64,000 nucleotides of DNA from Desulforamulus putei DSM 12395 (GTDB lineage Bacteria; Bacillota; Desulfotomaculia; Desulfotomaculales; Desulfotomaculaceae): contig NZ_FQUY01000003.1 in the NCBI RefSeq assembly GCF_900129195.1, positions 62,001-126,000 of the forward strand. Direction: 5' to 3'. The first letter of the stretch is position 1; the number at the start of each line of letters is the position of its first letter. A model generated the notes under the pieces. That model made no database searches. It saw only the letters and a program-made list of their open reading frames with translations, and had not been told where the DNA came from. Positions 19,193-27,233 of this stretch are shown piece after piece. The position numbers and the translations under genes were made by a program.

Positions 19193-19580
19193 AGGTACGC
19201 ATTTTCAAAATCTAACCGGTCCGGCGGTTCATAATAAATGGCTCTCAATTGCGGTGAGAGGCGGCCGGGAAGGTGCAGAGCACCGTCTCCGTTAATAAGC
19301 CCGTTATGAGTTTTTTCCATCAGAGCGATTACTTCGGAGAGTTCCTTACGAATTTTTTGCCGTTCTTCACGGTCTTTACTCTCAACAAGCCGGAGGCTGA
19401 GGAATGCCGTTTTTTGAGAAAGCATACGCTGACGGCCGCTAATATTAATCACAGCGGCGCTTACTTCCTGGGTTTTAATCAGTTGGTGTAAATTAAGGTA
19501 CCCTGTGATTGAGAGCAGGCAATAATTCCTAGGGCATAGAAACATCTTCTTTTGAGGTTTCTAATTGAAGCGACATTCAT
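19162..19580 (-). pseudogene. Remnant of a PilJ/NarX-type sensor (N-terminal domain only)
   Basis: The minus strand encodes a PilJ-type sensory N-terminus with the hallmark INISGRQRMLSQKTAF and a following helix. Reading from ATG 19580 gives MNVASIRNLKRRCFYALGII, a normal membrane-anchor start, but it then runs out of frame. The rest (LLSITGYLNLHQ onwards) is in another frame, so a frameshift lies near 19508-19525. The chain stops at 19162, before any signalling domain. It is a decayed chemoreceptor or sensor gene. Confidence 0.7.
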
Positions 19581-19742
19581 AAAAATACCTTTCGAATGAC
19601 GTTTTCAAATGTTATCTGGCAGGCTTGGCCTGTGAACAGGCAGGGTAAAAAATGACTAGTAATAAATACGACCAGGCTTAGAAAAGTTCCTTCTATATTT
19701 GTCGTAAATAAGTTATTAAAAGAAAAATTTAGTAGAACAAAA

Positions 19743-19760
19743 GTCTCTCGCGCAAGAGAC
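19743..19760. repeat. Small hairpin upstream of agrB1
   Basis: GTCTCT and AGAGAC enclose CGCGCA. It lies in a 278-nt AT-rich gap (19581-19857) that otherwise holds no recognisable gene. Confidence 0.3.
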
Positions 19761-19857
19761 CAAAGTCCCTAATAAAAAATAAAATTACGACTAAACTTGT
19801 CATAATATAACATTTTATAACAAAGGAATTTGTTGCTAAATATCAAATATTAAGTAT

Positions 19858-20473
19858 ATGATGAAGAAACAGTATGAAAAAACAATTAATTTGTGGGCCG
19901 AGGCTTTAGCCGGGTCAAGACCAGGAAATCCGGAAGAGAATAAAGCCGTAATGGCCTATGCTCTGCATGTGGTAATTTTTAATTCGTTGGTTGTTGCTAT
20001 GACTGTTTTAATCAGTGTTGTTTTAGGTATATTTCCTACAGTTGCTATGGCACTGATTGCCAGCGGTTCGTTACGAATATTTACAGGAGGTTATCATTGT
20101 TCCGGTCCAACAGCTTGCTTGATTCTGTCAGTTGGACTCATGAATTTTTACGGACTAGCTGCAGTTCAACTTGCCGATAGAATGGCTTTATCCCATATCC
20201 TGTTTTTCTTGTTTATTGTGATGACTTTATCTTTATATTTCATTTTTAAATAATGCTCCCGTTGAAACACCTAATAAACCCATCAAAGTGTGCCGAAACG
20301 TTTATTCATTATTATATATATATAAAATATTTGGTAATGTATCAATAGACGATACTTTTTTGTGGATTATAGTTGGTTGGCCTCAGATACTTATAATGAT
20401 TGGTGTTGCGGTTACTATTCAAAAAATAATTAGACCAATGATATCATTTCATTTTAAAAAGGATAGTGTTTGA
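19858..20473 (+). pseudogene. AgrB-like peptidase, frameshifted (first agr locus)
   Basis: AgrB is a membrane cysteine peptidase that processes the AgrD autoinducer precursor. The first frame gives 131 residues with the catalytic pair His80 and Cys87 in GGYHCSGPTAC, the same spacing as in S. aureus AgrB. The frame ends at TAA 20251-20253, but the family's next motif, NAPVETPNKPI, continues in the +1 frame from 20252 to the stop at 20471-20473, with two more membrane helices. Total length would be about 205 residues. A one-base shift after AAA has broken it, unless a +1 programmed slip occurs. No AgrD gene lies beside it. The stop overlaps the kinase start. Confidence 0.75.
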
Positions 20474-22041
20474 TGATAAATAATATGTCTCCTATAGTAA
20501 TGCTTAAAGAAATTTATTGGATATCTCATTTTTTATTTTTTTCTTTAATCCTTTTATTGGGTAGTTTAACCAGAGGAATATATCTAAAGGATATATATAA
20601 ATCATTTTATTTCAACTTGGCTATGTTAGGTATGTTAGGGTCATTTTTTGGCTTCTTGGCAGTAAACTACCTGTTTCTGAGGGCCATAGAGGAGAGATTT
20701 TATTCTGGCAAATACTATTATAGAATTGTTTATGCAGTTGTATTAACTTTTTTTGCTTTGCTATTCACTGTTTTCAGCAATGGGGAAATACATAAACTGA
20801 TATATGTTATTCCCGTTGCTTTGATTTCCTTAACCAGCGGTTCTGTATTAGGATTAGCTTCTTCAGTTTTTTTGGGTTATGATATATTCTTGCATCCTAT
20901 ACAAACAGATGAAATATCCTTTATTTTGTGTTTGGCATTGTTAGCATGGATTGTAGGACAAATTTCTCAAATTAATTTTCGTTATGCATTGCAATTGGAG
21001 AATGAAAAAAATTTCCTGAAGGATTTAATTGAAACATTCTCCGAAGGCATCACCATTTGTAATTCAACAGGTCAAGTTTTACTTTGCAATAAACAAATAG
21101 AGCAAATATTTAAAATTAACAAGAGTGAAATCTTAGGAAAAAGTGAAACATTGCTCTGGGAGCAATGTTCTATACCCTACCACAAATGGATGCCAAACTT
21201 TATGAACATGGAAACGCAAATAGACGACAGGACATTTCTAATCAACAGATTTACCTTAAAGGGACCGGAAGTAAAAGAAAACTGTTTTGTTACTGTCATT
21301 AACGATATAACAGAATTACAACAACAAAAGAACAAAATGCAGCGTTTGGCAACGCTCTCTGCAGTTGGGGAATTGGCTGCCGGAGCGGCCCATGAAATAA
21401 GGAATCCCCTCACCACGGTCAGAGGATTTATTCAATTAATACAAGCCAAATGGCCCGATCCTAAATTGGCGGATTTAAGCCGGCTTTCATTGGAGGAATT
21501 GGACAGGGTTAACGGCATCGTCACCAGCATGCTTCAGTTGGCCAGACCGGAGCAGGCTGAAAGCAAACTGCTTAACATTAACGACATCGTGAATGAAACC
21601 TGGGATCTTTATACTTATTCAGGCATGCGCAAAGGAATTCAATACGAAAAGCATCTGGATGAGACAGTGAGACCCTTTGCGGGCAGTGACAAACAAATTA
21701 AACAAGTGCTGCTGAATATTATGCAAAATGCCGAGAGGGCCTGCAACAGAGGTGATACCATATCGGTCAGGACCTACGGTGATGACAAGCATACTTGCAT
21801 TGATATCAGTGATACCGGGAGAGGGATTAGCCCGGAGCATATAGAAAAAATATTGCACCCCTTTTTTACCACCGACCCTGCCGGTACGGGTCTGGGGCTT
21901 GCCATCTGTGATCGAATAATTTCAGACCATAACGGTACCATAAAAGTAACCAGCGAACTTGGTGTAGGGACCACATTTACTCTAGCCTTTCAGGTAGTCA
22001 ACGATAATGAAAATAAAGCATCTAAGAACCATTCCAAATAA
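20473..22041 (+). CDS. Membrane sensor histidine kinase with PAS domain, sporulation-kinase type
   Basis: The protein autophosphorylates on histidine and probably passes phosphate to a response regulator. The N-terminal six or so membrane helices (residues 10-175) form the sensor. A PAS domain follows (about 185-290), then the H-box with His307 in GAAHEIRNPLTTVRGFIQLI, and an HATPase domain with an N-box (NIMQNAERA), DTGRGI and GTGLGLAI. The H-box resembles Kin sporulation kinases that feed Spo0F/Spo0A, and no response regulator is adjacent. ATG 20473 overlaps the agrB1 stop (TGATG), suggesting coupling. Family placement is clear; the Spo0A link is inference. Confidence 0.88.
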   Translation: MINNMSPIVMLKEIYWISHFLFFSLILLLGSLTRGIYLKDIYKSFYFNLAMLGMLGSFFGFLAVNYLFLRAIEERFYSGKYYYRIVYAVVLTFFALLFTVFSNGEIHKLIYVIPVALISLTSGSVLGLASSVFLGYDIFLHPIQTDEISFILCLALLAWIVGQISQINFRYALQLENEKNFLKDLIETFSEGITICNSTGQVLLCNKQIEQIFKINKSEILGKSETLLWEQCSIPYHKWMPNFMNMETQIDDRTFLINRFTLKGPEVKENCFVTVINDITELQQQKNKMQRLATLSAVGELAAGAAHEIRNPLTTVRGFIQLIQAKWPDPKLADLSRLSLEELDRVNGIVTSMLQLARPEQAESKLLNINDIVNETWDLYTYSGMRKGIQYEKHLDETVRPFAGSDKQIKQVLLNIMQNAERACNRGDTISVRTYGDDKHTCIDISDTGRGISPEHIEKILHPFFTTDPAGTGLGLAICDRIISDHNGTIKVTSELGVGTTFTLAFQVVNDNENKASKNHSK

Positions 22042-22053
22042 AGATTCTTAGAC
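22018..22053. terminator. Stem-loop at the end of the kinase gene
   Basis: TCTAAGAA and TTCTTAGA flank a 15-nt loop, with GC pairs outside after one mismatch. It lies between the converging kinase gene and the symporter fragment and has no clear T tract. Confidence 0.35.
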
Positions 22054-22056
22054 GCT

Positions 22057-22212
22057 TTAGGACAAGAAGCCACCGAAGATGCCGTTGAAGGTTGCCAGCA
22101 GACGAACAAAGAAATCAAGATGTAAAAATTCTTTGGAAACATAACCTACGATAATACCTAAAGCTAGACCGATAACTAATCTGGTTAATAATCCAACTTT
22201 TTTTACGCTAAT
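22057..22212 (-). pseudogene. N-terminal fragment of a dicarboxylate/amino acid:cation symporter
   Basis: The minus strand reads KKVGLLTRLVIGLALGIIVG and later FVRLLATFNGIFGGFLS, the first helix and loop of a DAACS symporter. It stops after 51 codons where intact members run to about 400 residues. No standard start codon is present; ATT at 22212 occupies the start position behind AGAAAGAGAG. The YheO-type regulator upstream on the same strand is the usual partner of such transporters, so the pair was probably once functional. Confidence 0.6.
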
Positions 22213-22292
22213 AACGCTCTCTTTCTGTTATTTATAATGAGTCATGGGTTTGTAAAAAAATTTGCCTGAGAACTCCCTCTTTACTTAATTAA

Positions 22293-22994
22293 TTATTTGG
22301 TTATTAAATTTAGCCCCTCTGTGGAGCGAACCTTTTGCAGATAGTTATAGACGGTGTATTTTGACACTCCTAAAACAGTTGCGATGTAGTCCACAGCGCC
22401 TTTTATTAAGAACGCGCCCTTTTGTTCTAAAGTTGCCACAAATTTAATTTTTTCCTCCATGGACATGGTCGCAGGGGGCTTACCCACAACCTCCGCCGCC
22501 TGGGCCACCAGCACATCGATGGTCTCATGAACGGTGGAAGCAAAGGTTTCTTTTTTGTCTTCCCCACCCTGGTAGGGCAGGTTAATCAAATCACCCACGG
22601 CAGCCTGGATGTGTTGAAAATCTGTTATGTCAAAATTAATGCAAAGGGCCCCGATAATTTTGTCCCGACCGTCCCGAATAAAGGTGGTAGAGGATTTAAG
22701 AATGCGGCCGTCTTTGGTGATACTCTTGTACCCGACCATATCCCGGGCCTGATCACCTTCCTGATGCAACACCTTGACCACCAGATCCGTAATGGGCGCG
22801 CCGGGTTTCCGGTGTGTGACATCCCCGGCAATATGAATTAATGATTTGTCCAGGTTGGATAAATCATGGACGGCTACCTCGCAGTTTTTGCCGAAGTTTT
22901 GAGCAATGGTATCAGCGATACGGATAAGATTCGAAAAAATAACTTCCGGGGTGTCCATCTCTTTATTCACTTTTGGTACTCTTGAATTAGACAT
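22293..22994 (-). CDS. YheO/DauR-type transcriptional regulator (PAS-like plus HTH)
   Basis: A 233-residue regulator. The N-terminal YheO-like PAS domain spans about residues 18-130 (EVAVHDLSN, DGRILKSST, GALCINFDIT). A C-terminal HTH_22 domain spans about 170-228, with VLGVSKYTVYNYLQKV as the recognition region. It is predicted to sense a metabolite and control a neighbouring transporter or amino-acid gene. The only neighbour on its strand is the truncated symporter, so its original target may be lost. Confidence 0.85.
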   Translation of the reverse strand: MSNSRVPKVNKEMDTPEVIFSNLIRIADTIAQNFGKNCEVAVHDLSNLDKSLIHIAGDVTHRKPGAPITDLVVKVLHQEGDQARDMVGYKSITKDGRILKSSTTFIRDGRDKIIGALCINFDITDFQHIQAAVGDLINLPYQGGEDKKETFASTVHETIDVLVAQAAEVVGKPPATMSMEEKIKFVATLEQKGAFLIKGAVDYIATVLGVSKYTVYNYLQKVRSTEGLNLITK

Positions 22995-23081
22995 GTTAAT
23001 GACCGCCGCTTTACTTCAAACTTTATGAAAAAAGTATTATTTTCTATTTGCATGGGAGAACTCTGCCTTAACAATGACATA

Positions 23082-23098
23082 TTACAATCTTGTTGTAA
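23082..23098. promoter_or_regulatory. Dyad upstream of the YheO-type regulator
   Basis: TTACAATCTTGTTGTAA is a dyad in the otherwise gene-free 22995-23384 gap. A third TTACAA follows at 23102. It may be an operator of the regulator. Confidence 0.3.
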
Positions 23099-23189
23099 GA
23101 ATTACAATAATTTTTTAATAAATTATCTAAGTTAAATAATTACCAAAAAAATACAAGTGTACTTCTGGGGCGGTCAGAGGAGGTATTTG

Positions 23190-23297
23190 GTGCTGAATTT
23201 CCTAATAAACGGGAGTAAAATGTTCTCCGTGATTAGACAAAGGCTTGTTACCAATAAAGTTATGTTAACCTTTAACTTCTATTTATCTTCTTATTGA
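23190..23297 (+). CDS. Candidate 35-residue peptide
   Basis: GTG 23190 follows AGGAGG (23179-23184) at good spacing and opens a basic, hydrophobic 35-residue peptide without recognisable relatives. It lies just upstream of the second agr locus. It could equally be chance. Confidence 0.2.
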   Translation: MLNFLINGSKMFSVIRQRLVTNKVMLTFNFYLSSY

Positions 23298-23384
23298 GTT
23301 TTTTGATGATGGAAGGGATTAGAAAAATAGTGTCGAAAACAGTTTTAGACTAAACATTATTAGCAATAATCTCGGGGAGGAACA

Positions 23385-23834
23385 ATGGGCACCATACCGC
23401 TGTATCTCTACTTTACTCTGGCGATTTTAGAAGGCCTAAGCGTTTTTTTCTTTATTTTTGCTTTTGCCAGAGTGAATTGGGCAAAAAAAGAATTGCTGTT
23501 GTTTTCAATAATATATGCAATACTAACTTTTGTTCTAAGAAAGTTACCAATTAGTTTTGGGATTCATTCACTACTTTTGATTTGTCTGGTCGGCGTATTT
23601 GTTAGTTATTACTATAAGGTAAAACTTTCATCATCTCTATTTAGCATGATTTTAGTTTACACTGTTATTATTATGACAGAAATATTAACGGCATTCTTAT
23701 TTTCCCATGTCTTTTTAATTCAATTTGATATTATTTTTCATAACCCCCTGTGGTGGTTCCTATCTGGTTTACCCCATGTTATATTTATTTTTATCTTTGG
23801 TTTAGTCATAAAGAACGTAAGGAGACAGGAGTAA
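23385..23834 (+). CDS. Six-helix membrane protein of the agr locus (AgrC-like sensor without kinase)
   Basis: The protein is 149 residues and almost entirely membrane helices (about six), ending in a short basic cytoplasmic tail. Its size and position resemble the input half of AgrC-type sensors, but no histidine kinase region follows. The stop overlaps the agrB start by one base (TAATG), so the two are made together. The ATG has GGGGAGG upstream. It may be a receptor, a chaperone for AgrB, or a peptide exporter; no family name can be given with certainty. Confidence 0.7.
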   Translation: MGTIPLYLYFTLAILEGLSVFFFIFAFARVNWAKKELLLFSIIYAILTFVLRKLPISFGIHSLLLICLVGVFVSYYYKVKLSSSLFSMILVYTVIIMTEILTAFLFSHVFLIQFDIIFHNPLWWFLSGLPHVIFIFIFGLVIKNVRRQE

Positions 23835-24475
23835 TGTCTTTAAGCGAAAAACTGGCACATTATTTGATTAAAACTAAAGGGATTGAGGATCAAGATCAAC
23901 AAGAAATTCTGGCATTTGGAGCAGAGGTGTTGTTTGGAATATTATCCGGGGTATTTATTACTCTGGGTGTTGGGTATGTCTTGGGTTTGCATATATTAAT
24001 TTTTTATATGCTATTTGCATCATTAATGATACGAAAGACAGCAGGTGGAGCCCATAGTGCGCATCCTACTAATTGTTTAATAATCACCGTTGCAGCCTTT
24101 AATATATTAGCACTTTTTGCCAGGGAAACGTTTGCCTATGTGCAAGATTTTTTGGGTTATTTTCTTGTGATTGTGTTTCTTATTGGGTTTACGGCTGTTT
24201 ATATCAATGCACCAGTGGAATCTTTACAGAAACCCCTACATCCAAGGCAAAGAAAAATATTAAGGAAATTGGCCATATTATCGGTGTTATTGATATCTGT
24301 CACTCAGTTTATCGCCTATTATTTCTCTTTTTATTCTTTGGTTAACTATGCGGTAAGCCTTGTGTTGCTCTGGCAGTATTTGATGTTAACTGTTCTTGGA
24401 CACAAGATGATTTTGTGCTTGGACAATTTTTTCAATTCAATATATAAAGGAGGTGAGACGTGTGAAAAAAATTAA
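23834..24475 (+). CDS. agrB: AgrB-like autoinducer-processing membrane peptidase (second agr locus)
   Basis: An intact AgrB homologue of 213 residues. The catalytic His74 and Cys81 lie in GGAHSAHPTNC, with the same spacing as in S. aureus AgrB, followed by the conserved NAPVESLQKPLHPRQRK. About six membrane helices are visible. ATG 23834 is chosen: it follows AAGGAGACAGG and starts a typical AgrB N-terminus (MSLSEKLAHYLI). The autoinducer precursor gene agrD overlaps the 3' end, the standard arrangement. It should cut AgrD and help form a cyclic thiolactone peptide. Confidence 0.92.
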   Translation: MSLSEKLAHYLIKTKGIEDQDQQEILAFGAEVLFGILSGVFITLGVGYVLGLHILIFYMLFASLMIRKTAGGAHSAHPTNCLIITVAAFNILALFARETFAYVQDFLGYFLVIVFLIGFTAVYINAPVESLQKPLHPRQRKILRKLAILSVLLISVTQFIAYYFSFYSLVNYAVSLVLLWQYLMLTVLGHKMILCLDNFFNSIYKGGETCEKN

Positions 24476-24593
24476 GTCATTATTTATTACCTTGGCAACG
24501 ATTGTGTTAACATTATCAGCACTTATTAATGCTGCTTCTGCTTGTGGTGTTGCACACTATCAACCTAAGTTGCCTAAGGCACTTAGAAAGTAA
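24462..24593 (+). CDS. agrD: AgrD-like cyclic autoinducer peptide precursor
   Basis: A 43-residue peptide in the classic three-part AgrD layout. It has a basic amphipathic N-terminus (VKKIKSLFITLA), a small-residue linker ending in ASA, and a core with a single cysteine (CGVAHYQPKLP) followed by the tail KALRK. The YQPKxP pattern matches the family called cyclic lactone autoinducer peptide. The GTG start sits inside the agrB 3' end (14-nt overlap) behind AAAGGAGGTGAG. The ring is probably a thiolactone from the cysteine to a downstream residue; its exact ends cannot be read from the sequence. Confidence 0.85.
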   Translation: MKKIKSLFITLATIVLTLSALINAASACGVAHYQPKLPKALRK

Positions 24594-24597
24594 CATG

Positions 24598-24640
24598 ATT
24601 AAAAACAAAAGAGTGATTTTCTCACTCTTTTGTTTTTAAT
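24598..24640. terminator. Strong bidirectional terminator after agrD
   Basis: A 19-bp perfect stem (24598-24616 with 24622-24640) has loop TTTTC, A-rich on one side and T-rich on the other. It separates agrBD from the GGDEF gene. Confidence 0.85.
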
Positions 24641-24671
24641 GAATTGGCACATATTACCAGAGAGTGATTTT

Positions 24672-26357
24672 ATGAATGGATGGCAGCATAAAAGAGAAGA
24701 CAACTTTAGGGAATTAAGGATCACTATATATCTTTTCTGTATGATAGTTTTTGCAATTGCTATCTTATTAAAATTCAACTGGAATATTTCTGCAAATCTA
24801 CAATACAAAGAGATACCCAATTATATACAACACGGCCTCGTGTTAATGATGTGTTTATTCGTTGTTTTATTAGGTTCTAGCATAATGCCATGTCTCAATG
24901 CTCTTTCGTTTGGTACATTGCTGCTTTCTATTTTAGTTTTTATCTTAATTGCTCACTTTCATGACAAATACCTAAACAACCTTTTAATCATCCCAGTTGC
25001 TTTTGCATCCTTTACAAAGAGTAAAAAAGTAGGATGTTTTATCGCCTTAGGCAGTGGCTTATTATTATGCATTGGGGACATTAAGAGATATGGATTTGGT
25101 TTTCCCAATAGAAACCTGGAATCTGATATTATCTTAACAGGTGTCATGTTTATCTGTGCCTGGCTTATCGGAGGAATAGCCGGTATTGAACGTGACACCC
25201 GAAATTATTTACTTGAACTAGCCAATAAGGACGGCCTGTCTGGAGTTTATAATCATAGATATTTTCAGGTCTATTTTAAACAAGCTGTAGAAGAGGCTAA
25301 AAACACTAGCAAACCCCTTAGCCTTTTTATCTTTGATATCGACTTTTTCAAGTACTATAACGACACCTTTGGTCACCTGGCCGGGGATCAAATATTAAAG
25401 GATGTGGGGCAAATATTGGCGCGGGAAGTGATACCTCCCGGCATTGCCGCTCGGTATGGCGGTGATGAGTTTTGTGTGTTACTTCCTGAGCATGACTCCA
25501 AATCAGCCTATATCATAGCCAAAAAATTAAAAGATAAAATAACAGAATCAATATTAAATAATGAGAACGCGAGCAAACTTCCTACCGGCAAGTTAAGTGT
25601 TACCGTAGGGGTTGCTTGCTATCCGGAACATACAAAATCCGGCGAAGATCTTTTGGAATTGGCCGACCAGGCGTTGTATAAGGCTAAAAAGACTAGTAAA
25701 GATAAAATAGAACTGTACTTTAACGTTTTAGATACATTAAAAGGATCCTGTGACCAGTCTGAAATGGAACTTCTCAGTTCCATCAAAACACTTCTGAGCA
25801 TCATCAATGCCAAGGACCGCTATACATATGGGCATTCCGAGAGAGTGCTGGAATACGCGACTCTTCTGGCAAAAAAATATGGTCTGAGTGAAGAAGAGGT
25901 GCGCTACGTACAATACGGAGCCTACCTGCACGATATTGGTAAAATTGAGGTCGATATTAGCATTCTGAATGCGCCGGGTAAAGTGACAGAGGCCGAGTGG
26001 GAGATTTTAAAGCAACACCCTTACTGGGGCAGTGAGATCATCCGTCCCATCAAGTCCCTTGAAAAGGTCAGACCATATATTCTGCATCACCATGAAAATT
26101 ATGACGGTACGGGTTATCCTCTGGGTCTGAGCTGTTCTCATATCCCCATTGGTGCCAGAATTATTAGGATTGCAGACAGCTTCGATGCCATGACCACAGA
26201 CAGGCCGTATAAAAAAGGAATGTCACCTGAGGCTGCCTGCCAGGAATTGTTGTCCATGGCTGGTTCACATTATGACCCGGAATTGTGTCATCTTTTTGTT
26301 AGCATGGTAAAGTCTTATCCGGATACCTTTAAAATTGTAACAGTAAATGAGAGATAG
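24672..26357 (+). CDS. Membrane GGDEF/HD-GYP protein (c-di-GMP synthesis and hydrolysis)
   Basis: About six membrane helices (residues 15-170) precede a GGDEF domain (about 180-350; GGDEF at 263-267) and an HD-GYP domain (about 375-560; His420-Asp421 in HDIGKIEVD, then HHENYDGTGYPLGL). Both catalytic motifs are intact, so the protein may both make and degrade cyclic di-GMP, with the sensor choosing between them. ATG 24672 is selected because the upstream ATG 24639 lies in the terminator. The sensor shares an IPVA...AW..G.I pattern with the kinase at 20473. It follows the agrBD genes. Confidence 0.93.
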   Translation: MNGWQHKREDNFRELRITIYLFCMIVFAIAILLKFNWNISANLQYKEIPNYIQHGLVLMMCLFVVLLGSSIMPCLNALSFGTLLLSILVFILIAHFHDKYLNNLLIIPVAFASFTKSKKVGCFIALGSGLLLCIGDIKRYGFGFPNRNLESDIILTGVMFICAWLIGGIAGIERDTRNYLLELANKDGLSGVYNHRYFQVYFKQAVEEAKNTSKPLSLFIFDIDFFKYYNDTFGHLAGDQILKDVGQILAREVIPPGIAARYGGDEFCVLLPEHDSKSAYIIAKKLKDKITESILNNENASKLPTGKLSVTVGVACYPEHTKSGEDLLELADQALYKAKKTSKDKIELYFNVLDTLKGSCDQSEMELLSSIKTLLSIINAKDRYTYGHSERVLEYATLLAKKYGLSEEEVRYVQYGAYLHDIGKIEVDISILNAPGKVTEAEWEILKQHPYWGSEIIRPIKSLEKVRPYILHHHENYDGTGYPLGLSCSHIPIGARIIRIADSFDAMTTDRPYKKGMSPEAACQELLSMAGSHYDPELCHLFVSMVKSYPDTFKIVTVNER

Positions 26358-26386
26358 TAGAATAATATGAGAGATAGTAGAATAAT
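26347..26386. repeat. 20-bp tandem duplication at the GGDEF stop codon
   Basis: The unit ATGAGAGATAGTAGAATAAT occurs twice head to tail. The first copy contains the stop codon, so the protein is unaffected. Confidence 0.85.
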
Positions 26387-26488
26387 AAGAGCGGCCGGTG
26401 TGGAAAAACTCGGATACATTAGAACCGGTGGTAAACAGATCAATATTTTTGCTATAATAATATTTAGCAATAAAACTATATTATTTAA

Positions 26489-26522
26489 AATTGACCAGAC
26501 AGTTTACATAATCTGGTCAATT
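26489..26522 (+). promoter_or_regulatory. Inverted-repeat operator upstream of the LUD gene
   Basis: AATTGACCAGA and TCTGGTCAATT, 11-bp perfect arms, are 12 nt apart. They lie between a TATAAT-like box (26453-26458) and the Shine-Dalgarno. The position suits a repressor. Confidence 0.55.
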
Positions 26523-26542
26523 GTTGTTGTGGAGGGGAGAAA

Positions 26543-27184
26543 ATGAGTATTGATCAGTGGCACAGGGACACTCTGGGACAAAGAGTCGTACAAGCTCTAA
26601 AGAAAAACCAGTTTGATGCCGTTTATTTCCCAACCCGGGAAGAAGCCGTGGAACATGTTCTAAGCTTTATTTCACCCGGGGCGCAGGTGGGTTTTGGCGG
26701 TTCCATGACACTAACAAAGGAATTGAATTTGGCGGAACAAGTGAAGGCCAAAGGAGCGGATCTTCTCATCCACGGGGATCCTAAACTTTCACCGGAAGAA
26801 AAGATGGAAATCATGCGCAAGCAGCAGGTTTGTGATGTTTTCTTAACCAGCACCAACGCGTTAACCCTGGATGGTTATCTGGTGAATATTGACGGGGTGG
26901 GAAATCGGGTTGCAGCGATGACCTTTGGGCCCAAAAAGGTTGTGGTTGTGGTGGGAATCAATAAAATTTGTAAAGATGTAAATGCCGCCTTTGAACGGCT
27001 ACAGACCATCGTTTCGCCTAAGAACAATAAACGGCTGAATTATACCAACCCGTGCACAATCACCGGAGTGTGCTCGGAATGCCAAAGTTCCACCAGAATC
27101 TGCAGGATCTATTCCGTAATCAAAAAGAAACCCATGCTTACAGATATAACAGTAGTGGTAGTCGGTGAGGAGTTAGGATATTAG
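26543..27184 (+). CDS. LUD-domain protein (LutC/YkgG-like, lactate utilisation family)
   Basis: A 213-residue DUF162/LUD protein: an N-terminal helical part, a GFGGSMTL nucleotide-like loop and NIDGVGNRVAAM. A C-terminal cysteine-containing segment (PCTITGVCSECQSSTRICR) suggests a metal or Fe-S site. Such proteins are usually part of L-lactate oxidation complexes, but LutA and LutB are absent here, so it stands alone. The ATG has GGAGGGGAG upstream. The 34-bp inverted repeat before it suggests regulated expression. Confidence 0.85.
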   Translation: MSIDQWHRDTLGQRVVQALKKNQFDAVYFPTREEAVEHVLSFISPGAQVGFGGSMTLTKELNLAEQVKAKGADLLIHGDPKLSPEEKMEIMRKQQVCDVFLTSTNALTLDGYLVNIDGVGNRVAAMTFGPKKVVVVVGINKICKDVNAAFERLQTIVSPKNNKRLNYTNPCTITGVCSECQSSTRICRIYSVIKKKPMLTDITVVVVGEELGY

Positions 27185-27198
27185 TCCTTTAGAAAAGC

Positions 27199-27226
27199 TA
27201 CAGGCTGCGGGTAATCGCAGCCTGTA
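27199..27226. terminator. Convergent terminator between the LUD gene and the ParR-like gene
   Basis: An 11-bp perfect stem (27199-27209 with 27216-27226). On the minus strand it is followed by GCTTTTCT, so it mainly serves the parM operon. Confidence 0.6.
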
Positions 27227-27233
27227 AAAATTC

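Noticed and set aside
20248-20254. Classic -1 slippery heptamer in agrB1
   Set aside because: The frame would need a +1 shift. ATT-TTT-AAA-TAA does not have the X-XXY-YYZ phasing, so a plain frameshift is simpler.
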